Both the position numbers and the translations under genes were made by a program. From Metarhizobium sp017305935 (GTDB lineage: Bacteria > Pseudomonadota > Alphaproteobacteria > Rhizobiales > Rhizobiaceae), in assembly GCF_029601685.1 (NCBI RefSeq), contig NZ_JARRIR010000003.1, positions 186,001 to 250,000 on the forward strand: DNA of 64,000 nucleotides. The letters are read 5' to 3'. The notes below the pieces were generated by a model. It ran no database searches and was not told the origin of the DNA. It worked only from the letters and a program-made list of their open reading frames with translations. This document shows, piece by piece, positions 43,987 to 53,100 of this stretch; the first letter of the stretch is position 1; the number at the start of each line of letters is the position of its first letter.

Positions 43987-46032
43987 TCATGGCGAGAGGG
44001 ATTTGAAGACGACATCGCGAACTTCGGAGAGGGGGATCTCGTTTCCGTCAATCGTCAGCTTGCGGTCGGCCGTATCGCGCTGGGTGCATCTTTGCGCGCC
44101 CAGCACACCGTCGGAGTCGCTAAAATAATCCACCTTGAGGCCGGATGATGTCTGGATGTTCGGCACGACCTTGAGGATTTCGTATTCGCCGGAGAAATCG
44201 ACGGCATTGTCCTCGCCGCACAGCGCAAAGAGGGCGTCACGATCCGTTATCCTGCCGAAATGCAATGTCTTGTCCGCCGTCTCGATCACGTCCCGGCGAA
44301 GGCTCACGGCCTTGACGGCATTCAGGCGGCCGTTGTTCCAGGATGCTCCCTCCAGTTGCGGGTCGATGTCGGCGGCGGCCAGGATGCGCATCTTGATATC
44401 CCTGGGAGTTTCCAGACCGAGCGCATGCACGAGGCCCGCCGTGAAGGAGACCAGCGCGGTCGCCGGCGAAGAGCCGGAATCGGCAACGACGGCGCCGTCG
44501 CCGTCCCGTGTGGCGATGCCGCAGCCGGGTGCCGCAAGGTCCACATATTCGCGGGCATAGTGCGAGAACGGCGCTCTCCTGCCGGAAAGGCCGTGGGCGG
44601 CGACCGTAATCATGTTCTGCGCGCTGAAGCCGCCGTAGCGGGCGGGATATTGCCGGACGGAGACGAGGTTCTGTCCCGGGCCGCCGCCCTGCCTGTTGCC
44701 GGCGGCGACGACGAACAGCATCTCCGTCTTGTCGGCAAAAGAGCGCTTCACGCCGGCATGGTCCTGCTTGCCGGCCAGGCTGATATTGACGATGGCCACC
44801 TTGTCGCGCTGCAACTGTTCGATCGCCGTCGGCAGGTTGAGCGGCGCGACCATGCCGCCGCTCAATTGCGAGGAGGCGAAATTGACGATGCGCAGCCTGA
44901 TCGGCGGACGCGCGCCGCCCCAGCGGGAGACGATGTCCGGTCCGCCGAGCAGCAACGAGGCCATGCGCGTGCCGTGGAACTGCCAGGCCGCCCGTTCGGG
45001 GCCGAAGGGCCGGATATCGCCGCCCAGGGGAAAGCCGTTGAGATTGACGCCGAAGATATCGTCAATCGCTCCGTTCTTCGGCGGGTCGTCCTTGCCGTCT
45101 TCGCCATTCATCTCCTCCGGCCGGACGAGGAGCACGTCAAGGGTGAAGAAATCGTCCTCCGGTTCCGACAGGCCCGTGTCGATGATGCCGATATTCGTCG
45201 TCTCGACCGTGCCGCCCGAAAGCACGCGCAGGCGCGCTTCCGCGTCGAACACGGCCTTGAGAGCGGCCATGTCGATCGGCTCGGGCATGTTCTCCGCTTC
45301 CGAACATGGCGTTTGGCCGTCGGCCGAGGCGATCTGCACCGATTCAACCAGCAGGTAGTCGCCCTCGTTGCGCAGCCTTGTCTCTGGTGTCGTCACCTGC
45401 TCCGCGATGGCCGCGACCTGCGGCGTCGAGTTTTCCTGCACGATCTGCCGGAAATCCGTGCCCGCCGTGCGCGGAACGAAGATCTGCGGTTCGGCTGCAT
45501 AGGGCAGCGTGATCTTCTGGCCGACGGTGAGCTTGCGGAAGAACGCCTCGGGGTTGCGCGCCCCGCTCTTGCCGCGGTTGAGCTCGAACGTCTTGCGCAG
45601 CGTCACATTGCCGTAAACGCCGGTATGCTCGCGCAGCAGGCTCTCGATCGTATCGCCCTCGCGAACCTCCACATCGACATGACGCTCCAGCTTGACGCAG
45701 CTCGGAATGGCGACGGTCTCGCCTGGGACGACGGCATCGTCCAGGGCCTGCAGGCGGTTCAGTTTCAGGGCTTCGGCGGCCAGGGTCTCCGCCACCGCCC
45801 GCGGCTGCGCGCCGCAGGTGTCCGCAAGCAGGCTTTCCAGGGTCGTGCCGGGTCCGTGCACGGTGACATAGGAGGGTTCGAAGCTCTGGGCGATGAGTTC
45901 CTTGAGCTCGGACGACATGCCATCGACGGCGCGGGACGCATAGACGGGCGCCATCTCCTCGCCGGCGGCGCTGCCCGCTCCGGCAATCAGGCAACCGAGG
46001 ACGGCGGAAAGAGGCAAGGCTCTAGAGGACAT
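43987..46032 (-). CDS. exported S8 subtilisin-like serine protease with LysM-like modules
   Basis: Protein of 681 residues with a Sec signal (cleavage near GSAAG, about residue 24). Residues about 54-112 and 118-178 look like two LysM-type modules, the second reading VREGDTIESLLREHTG to KLTVGQKITLPY, which would tether it to peptidoglycan. The S8 catalytic domain follows: Asp285 in IGIIDTG, His353 in FHGTRMAS, oxyanion Asn446 in VAAGN and Ser522 in GSSPATA. The tail of about 110 residues is unassigned. ATG 46032 has GGAG upstream and overlaps the S1 gene stop by 11 bp. Probably matures or degrades cell-envelope proteins. Confidence 0.83.
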   Translation of the reverse strand: MSSRALPLSAVLGCLIAGAGSAAGEEMAPVYASRAVDGMSSELKELIAQSFEPSYVTVHGPGTTLESLLADTCGAQPRAVAETLAAEALKLNRLQALDDAVVPGETVAIPSCVKLERHVDVEVREGDTIESLLREHTGVYGNVTLRKTFELNRGKSGARNPEAFFRKLTVGQKITLPYAAEPQIFVPRTAGTDFRQIVQENSTPQVAAIAEQVTTPETRLRNEGDYLLVESVQIASADGQTPCSEAENMPEPIDMAALKAVFDAEARLRVLSGGTVETTNIGIIDTGLSEPEDDFFTLDVLLVRPEEMNGEDGKDDPPKNGAIDDIFGVNLNGFPLGGDIRPFGPERAAWQFHGTRMASLLLGGPDIVSRWGGARPPIRLRIVNFASSQLSGGMVAPLNLPTAIEQLQRDKVAIVNISLAGKQDHAGVKRSFADKTEMLFVVAAGNRQGGGPGQNLVSVRQYPARYGGFSAQNMITVAAHGLSGRRAPFSHYAREYVDLAAPGCGIATRDGDGAVVADSGSSPATALVSFTAGLVHALGLETPRDIKMRILAAADIDPQLEGASWNNGRLNAVKAVSLRRDVIETADKTLHFGRITDRDALFALCGEDNAVDFSGEYEILKVVPNIQTSSGLKVDYFSDSDGVLGAQRCTQRDTADRKLTIDGNEIPLSEVRDVVFKSLSP

Positions 46033-46960
46033 TCGACGCTCCTTCGATCGCGATGATCGAGACCGCGCTGTTGGCCGAGGTCTCGCAGCCGCCGCGGATA
46101 TGGACGCCGAGGATGGCGCCACGCGCATCGCGCACCCCTGCCCCCGACGACGCGCCGAGCGTGTCGATATCGTCGTAGAAGATGAACGGCTCGGTGCTGC
46201 GTGCGGCTGTGCCGACGCCGATCTTCTTCGGCTGGCCCTGCGGGTGCTGGATGATGACCAGCGTTTCGCCGGCTGCCGCCGCGCGCGCGGCGAGCGCGGC
46301 CGGCCTGACGAAGGCGCCCGGATAGTTGCCATCCGCATCGGGCGCAAGCTCGACAAGAGCGAAATCGATGCCGCGCTCGGTATAGACCCGCTCGACGATG
46401 CGCTCGATGGCGAAACTGCGAGCAACCCGCGCGACATGGGTTTGCGGGTTCACCTGATAGCCGAAGTGGACAAGCTGCAACCGGGCGAGTTGCTGGTCGG
46501 AGGCATGGACGATACGCTGCTCGCCGTCGCGCTCGCGCAAATAGGGCGTCGTCCAGCCGGATGCACCGCCGCGCTGGGTCTCGAAGCAATGGCCGGCGGT
46601 GAGCACCAGCCGGTCGGAGATCAGCGTGCCGGTGCACCAGGGACGTCCGCCGATGGTTCCGGGCGTATAGCCCGGCAGCTCGCGGCGGATCGCCCGTTCC
46701 GGCTTCCACTGGAATTGCACGGTGGAGCCCTGGTTCGCCGCCACGTAGTCCTGCGTCACGCCGAGGCTGCCGTCGTAGAGCTCGACGTCCTGGAGGTCGT
46801 TTCGCGGGCCACAGACGGTTTTCGGCTCGATGCCCTCGACAAAGGGAAGGCCGTAGGGCGTGGGATCGATATCCTGCGTCTCGCCGGGCCACGCCAGAAA
46901 GACGGCAGAGCCAAACAGCGCCAAGGCCGTGATTAACCTGGAATTACCCCGCCGTACCAA
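46022..46960 (-). CDS. exported S1 trypsin-like serine protease
   Basis: Protein of 312 residues with a Sec signal (positively charged MVRRGNSR, then a hydrophobic core, cleavage near residue 27). The trypsin-like triad is visible: His124 in TAGHC, Asp199 in GIDFALVEL and Ser272 in GASSGAG. The last motif resembles V8-type glutamyl endopeptidases rather than GDSGG of trypsin. TTG 46960 with GGAGGGGG upstream gives a normal signal peptide; GTG 46996 is a longer alternative. First of a two-protease operon, divergent from the giant copper-oxidase gene. Confidence 0.82.
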   Translation of the reverse strand: MVRRGNSRLITALALFGSAVFLAWPGETQDIDPTPYGLPFVEGIEPKTVCGPRNDLQDVELYDGSLGVTQDYVAANQGSTVQFQWKPERAIRRELPGYTPGTIGGRPWCTGTLISDRLVLTAGHCFETQRGGASGWTTPYLRERDGEQRIVHASDQQLARLQLVHFGYQVNPQTHVARVARSFAIERIVERVYTERGIDFALVELAPDADGNYPGAFVRPAALAARAAAAGETLVIIQHPQGQPKKIGVGTAARSTEPFIFYDDIDTLGASSGAGVRDARGAILGVHIRGGCETSANSAVSIIAIEGASNVL

Positions 46961-47194
46961 ACTGAAACCCCCTCCTGGACAACACAGGGCCGACACACGA
47001 CCCTCTGTTCATGCTTCCTTGAAGTGTAAGTCTCGTAGAGATGTTTCTATCATAGTTTTATAGCCGCATCTATCGTCGACCTGCGGTTGACAATGGCTGA
47101 TTATTCATCTTCAATACCGGGTATAGGTCGAAAATAGCATAGCAGTACATGCCCTTCTGGAGCTGGAGAACGCTCGTTCTCGAGGAGGCTGCTC
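46961..47194. promoter_or_regulatory. divergent promoter region, proteases / giant oxidase
   Basis: For the plus-strand operon, a consensus TTGACA (47087-47092), 17-bp spacer and TTCAAT (47110-47115) form a good sigma-70 promoter, with a leader of about 70 nt and GAGGAGG before ATG 47195. The region is AT-rich compared with its surroundings. No clear minus-strand promoter was found for the proteases. Confidence 0.65.
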
Positions 47195-50100
47195 ATGTCT
47201 CGTGCATTCGGTTTCCTTGCTGCAAGCGTGGCCACCGCCCTCATCGCCAGCATGTCGTGCGGTCAGGCAGCCGAAAAAGGCGACGGGGCGGCCGGGGCGG
47301 CGGCGGGATGGTGCTCATCCGTCGATGGAAAACGCACCGTCTGCGCGGATGTCGTCGCTCTCGACCAGACGCTGGTCTACAACCGTTTCGGCTCCTTCAA
47401 CCCGTTCGGCATGATCTTCGCCCTCAGGCGCGACGTGGTGGCCGCGTCGGAAGGCCCGCAGAAATACGACGCGGATGCCTGCGGCCAGACGGACGGGACG
47501 GAAACTTACGGCGATCCCGCCTCGCTCGCGCCCGGCGCGGTGCGGCTGAAGGACTGCAAGCGCCCGCGGCCGATGGTGCTGCGCGCCAATGCCGGCGACG
47601 TCCTGCGCATCCGCGTCCAGAACCTGCTGCGCGACAGCCAGCCGCGCTATTCGGAAGATTTCTGCCGGTCGGCGAAGGCGCAGCCGGCCACGGGCCGGAT
47701 GTGGGAGATGCTGGGCGCGGTTCGCTCCTGGGTCTCGGAAGGCTCTTCCGACCGCACCGCGCACAAGGAGGCGGATTGCCTCACGGACACGGCCGGCACG
47801 CGCGCCGAGGCGAAGGCTGGGAGGGAGCCGGACACCGATGCGCCGGCGACACGCCTGCTTTCCATGGCGATCCAGGGGCTGACGCTGGTGCCGAGCGGCG
47901 TGGAGGCGGACGACCGGGCCTGCCTCGGCCAGCGCGGCATTTCGCCCGGCGCATTTGCGGTCTGCACCTACCGGGTGGATGACGAGGGCACCTATTTCCT
48001 TTCCAGCACGGCCGCCCCCGCGGGCGGCGAAGGCGACGGCGGCTCGATCACCTATGGGCTCTTCGGCGCGGTGATCGGCGAGCCGAAGGGCTCGGCCTGG
48101 TATCGCAGCCAGATCACCGCCAAGGCGTTTCGTGACCTGTGGGGCGCGAAATCCATGCCCCGGCATGCGGTACGGGAGCTGCGCGACACGTTCGATGGCC
48201 TGCCGGACGGCGTCGGAGGCGTGCCGATCCTGGCGATGGCGAAGCGGGTGAACGACGGGCTGCTCGAAATCGTCCATTCCGACCTCAACGCCATCGTCGA
48301 ACGCGATCCCGCAACGCGCCTCGACGGCCGGCCGCAGAGCTTCCGCGAATTCTCGGTTTTCTTCCATGACGAGCTCAAGACCTTCTACACGCGCAATTTT
48401 TCCGAGCTGAGCAAGTTCGGCGAGGGCCAGCTCGCCGGCGTTCGCGACGGCTTTGCCATCAACTACGGCTCCAGCGGCATGGGGGCGGCGCTGCTTGCCA
48501 ACCGCAAGGGCATCGGCCCGGCCGCCAATTGCGCCGAATGCCTCTATGAGGAATTCTTCCTCACATCGTGGGCCAATGGCGATCCGGCGCTGCTCGAACA
48601 GTTCAGTGACGACCCCTCCAACGTCCACCATTCCTACCTGAACGACCCGATCGTTTTCCGCAACTTCCATGCCGGCCCGAAGGAGACGCATGTCTTCCAC
48701 CTGCACGCCCATCAATGGTTCTCGGGCAACGATGCGAACCGGGGGACCTATCTCGATTCCCAGACGGTCGCGCCGCAGCAGGGCTTCACGTACGATATCT
48801 ACGGTGGCGGCATGCAGATCTACCGCCGGGGCGCGGCCGGCGAGAGGGGCTGGTACGAGACGCTCGGCTCCGGCAACCGCAACCGCACGGTCGGCGATTC
48901 GATCTTCCACTGCCATCTCTATCCGCATTTCGCGCAGGGCATGTGGGAACTCTGGCGCGTTCACGACGCGCTGGAGGATGGCACCCGCAAGCTGCCCGAC
49001 GGACAATGGGAAGCGGGCCTTTCGCTCGCCGAGATGAGCAAGGATACCCGTGCGCGCAAGCGGCCGGGCTCGGTCAGCGCGAACGGCGCGTGGATCAATC
49101 CGACGGCGGGCGCCCCCGGTTATACCGTGGGAACGCCGACGCCGGCGCTCGTTCCCCTGCCCGGCGAAGCCTGGCCGCTGCTGCCGACCTATAGCGGCGA
49201 GACGACCGTCGCCGCCGTCACCGAGGGAAGCACGCCTGAAGTCGCCGAGATCCACGCCTTTCCGGGCTACCCCTACTATATCGGCGGCAAGCCCGGCCAC
49301 CGTCCGGCGCAGGCGCCGCTCGACATCGCCAGGGCCACGGCCGGCGATGGCGTGCCGGAGGGCGAATATCTCGATGGCGGTCTGCCGCGCCACATCATGC
49401 TCGACGCAGCCGAACGCAAGCCGGGCGTCGCGGTGCCCGAAGGCTTCCTGGAAGCCTATGCCCCTGACGAGGTAACGGACCGCGCCGGCGCCGAGAACAA
49501 TGTGGCGCTGCGTAAGCGCGAAGCCCGCCAGACGCAGCTCGTCGCCAAGATGCTGGCGCTCGGCGACCTGACGATGCATATCGAGAAGGCGCCGCTGAAG
49601 CTGTTGCCTTATGACGGGACGGCGCTGGAAAAGGCCGCCATGGCCTTCCACCACAACGGCTCCGGTCTCGATCTGCTCCTCGCGGACGGGGCGAAGGCCG
49701 AATACGACCTTACGCGCGGCGGTTATGCGCGCGCGGCGGCAAGCGCCGGCCCGCTCTTTGCCGTCAATGGCGGCAAGGCCAAGCCCGGCGCCCCCTTCGC
49801 CGATCCCTGCGCCGCGCCCGACAGCTACCGGACGCTGGTGCGCGTTCCGGGCTCGGGAAGCGATCCGGCCAGCTACACGTTCGAGGACCGGCCGCTCTAC
49901 TTCGCCGCCGGCCCGGTGGATGCGATCCCGGCGGGCGCGACGCCGGTTGCGGCCCGCGACGAGGAGGTCTCCAACTGGGTCAAGTGGCGCCGGTCGGACA
50001 GGCGGATCGCCAAGCGGCCGACCCTTTACTATCTCGACGACAACCAGCGCCCGACCGCGCTTGCCAGTGGCGAGATCGTCATGGTGAGCGAAGTCGATCC

Positions 50101-53100
50101 CTTCACCGGCGAGGCGGGCCTGACGACCGATCCCGGCGTCATCGGCTTCCGCCGCTACAAGGCGTCCGCCGTGCAACTGGACATGGTGACCAACAGGGCC
50201 GGCTGGCATGATCCGCAGGCGCGCATCAACGTCTTGACCGAGCGTTCATATGCCTACAAGGGCGAGATCGGCAGCCGGCGCATTTCGCCGTTGATCAGCG
50301 CCAGCGAGCAGCCATTCTTCTTCCGGGCGCTGTCCGGCGAATGCATCGAGTTCCGCCACACGAACGAATTGCCGAAGGAACTGGCGCTCGACGATTTCCA
50401 GGTCAAGACGCCGACCGACACGATCGGCCAGCACATCCATCTCGTGAAGTTCGACGTGACCTCGTCCGACGGCTCGGGCAACGGCTTCAACTACGAGGAC
50501 GGCACCTTCGCGCCGGACGAGATCGCAAGCCGCATCTGCGCCGCCAAGAACGCCGGCATGGCGACCTATGCGGAGGGGAATGCGACCGAGCCCCGGCTGC
50601 GCGAATTCCCCGGCCTCTGCCGCAACGATGCGGCCGCCGACGAAGACCCCCACTGGGTCGTGGACCGGCAGGAAATCTGGCGGCTTTCCATAAAGGAGGG
50701 TAATCAGCGCCGCCTGTTCCAGACGACGACACAACGCTGGTTCGCCGATCCCCTGCTCTCGCCCGTGCGCCGCAAGGGCGACGGCGGCGCGCAGAAGAAG
50801 GACGAAGATTTCGTCGACCGCACGCTTCGCACCGTCTTCAGCCACGATCACTTCGGCCCCTCCTCGATCCAGCAGCACGGCTTCTACACGGCGCTGCTGA
50901 TCGAGCCGCAGGGATCGCAGACCTGCGAGGTCGATGGCAAGGACTGCACCAGGCCCCGCATCGACCGCACGCTGGTCGAGGCCGGGCCGATCGATGTCGG
51001 CAGGGACAAGATCATTGTCGATTTCGACGCACTGGACGACGTGTCCACCCGGGAATTCGCCCTGGCGGTCGCCGATTTCGCCACGCTCTACGATCCGAGC
51101 GACACGATGGCGAAGGAAACGCTCCTTGCCGCCTTCCCGGACAGGAAGGTCGACAGCACGAAGTCCGAAGCCGCGCTGGAGGAACCGAGGCTGGCAAAAG
51201 GCATGGCAACGCTCTATTGCGAGGCGAAATATGCCCGGCTCGGCCAAACCGGCAACATGAACGAATTTTGCGGCTCCGGCCTCATGCGGGACAAGGGCGC
51301 GGTCTTCGCCGCGCCGGGCGACGTTTCGCCGGCATGGCTTGCGGCCGCCATGCCGCACGATACGAAAACGCATTCCGCAGACCTCCTGCCCGGGCTGATC
51401 ACCGCCGACGACGTCGACAGCCTGCGCGACTATCTGATTGCCTATCGCCAGAAGGCGGCGGGCAATGACGGAAATGGCGTGATGGCCCGGCCGGTCGCCG
51501 CCGTGAAGCGGCCGGAGAGCATTTCGGTCGATCACCACGACCCCTATCTCCTGAACTATCGCGGCGAGCCTATCCCGCTGCGCATCGGCACCGACGATGC
51601 GCAGAAATGCCAGTTCAAGGACGACACGCCCGAACAATGGGTCGGCAAGCTGGAGGCGGGCATTTCGGGCCGCGACTCCTGCAGCATCGCGGTGCAGAAG
51701 AAGGGACCGGAGGGCGATCTCGCCAACGTGTTCCTGTCGGCCTACCACAACGATCCCGCCACCCACACGATGAAGACGATGACGGGCGACCGGGTGCTCT
51801 TCAGGCTCATCCAGGGCGCGCAGGAGGTCCAGCATACCTTCAATCTGGAAGGCTACACCTGGCCGCGCAACATCGACCAGCGTTTCCCGGCCGCCGCCTG
51901 GCCGCGCGACGAGACCGCGCCGCGCGCGACCCTGACCCAGAAATGCGATGACGTTACCTTCCTTGCCGGCGGCAATGCGATGCGGCTCATCGATGCCGGC
52001 CATGCGGATGAATATTTCTACTGGCTGCGCAATGGCGCCGCGAGCCTGCCGGAGTCACTCGATTTCTGGGAGGCGGCCGAAGAGGGCATGGCGTCCTGTC
52101 TCAACCGCGAAGGCCGCGTCAGCGCCCAGGAAGTGGGGATCTCTGAGCATTTCGAATTCGCCGGCACCTATCGCAACGACGTCAATACGGAACGCTTCGG
52201 CGCGGCGGACGCCCTTGCGAACGCCGCCGATCTTCCCTCCGATACGCTCCAGCACTTCGGCTCGCAGGACGCGCTATGGAACGGCGCCTGGAGCCTGCTG
52301 CGAACCTATCCCAAAGGCAGCGAGGATCTCGTTGACATCAGGAAAGTGCAGGCGAAGGCCAAGACGCTGAAATTGGCACTCGGTGATTCAGCGAAGAACG
52401 CGCTCATCAAGGACAATCCCATCGACGAAGCCACACAGGCGGGCGCCTTCGCCAACACCCAGCCCGCCGCCTGCCGCTACGAGGCGCCGGTGGTCCATGC
52501 CGCCGTAGTTGCTATCGAGACGCGGACGGTCTTCGGCCCGGACGCTTCCCTCGGAGACACCGGTGTCGCCTATGGCCCGGGGCTTTACGACCGCAACGGC
52601 CTGTTCCTGGCGCAGGTCGATCCGATGGCGGTCGCCAATCGCAAGCCGGCCGATATCGCCTGGCCTGACTATCTTGAAAGCCCCGACGCCTGGCGCGACA
52701 TCAGGCTGGAAACGGTGGTCGGCGCCGTCAAGGCGGCCTATGCGCATCCCGAACCGCTCGTCCTGCCGGTGAAAGCCGGCGATTGCGTCGTGCTGACGGT
52801 CATCAATGCGCTCCGAGACCATACCGGTGCGAAAGGCCTGATCGACGATCTCGGCGACGCGCGGATGCCGGCGATCACCGCCCTTAACACCGAGCCACAA
52901 TGGGCGACCGGCGACAAGGAGAAGGAACTCGGCCCCTGGCATTTCACGCAGGAAGACGGCGCGAATGTCCGGCCGTCCTCGCGTCTTGCCCTGATGCTGC
53001 CGCTGCCGACGCTGAGTTATACCAATGCGATCGCCCGGCCCTTCGGCGCCAATGCGACGGGCGCGCTTGCCGGCCTTCCCGCCGGCGGCACGATTTTGAC

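Noticed and set aside
43564..44148. Possible small gene after the aspartase gene
   Set aside because: Only the first 50 residues look protein-like; the rest is Arg-rich and overlaps the convergent protease gene. Kept only as a possible decayed gene in the spacer entry.
44260..46056. Plus-strand open frame of 598 codons opposite the S8 protease
   Set aside because: The protease has a full catalytic triad and signal peptide; the opposite frame has no recognisable domain.
47315..50209. Very long minus-strand open frame (964 codons) inside the giant oxidase gene
   Set aside because: It is antisense to a gene with clear copper motifs, is rich in Arg/Gly/His, and matches no family; high GC makes such shadows common.
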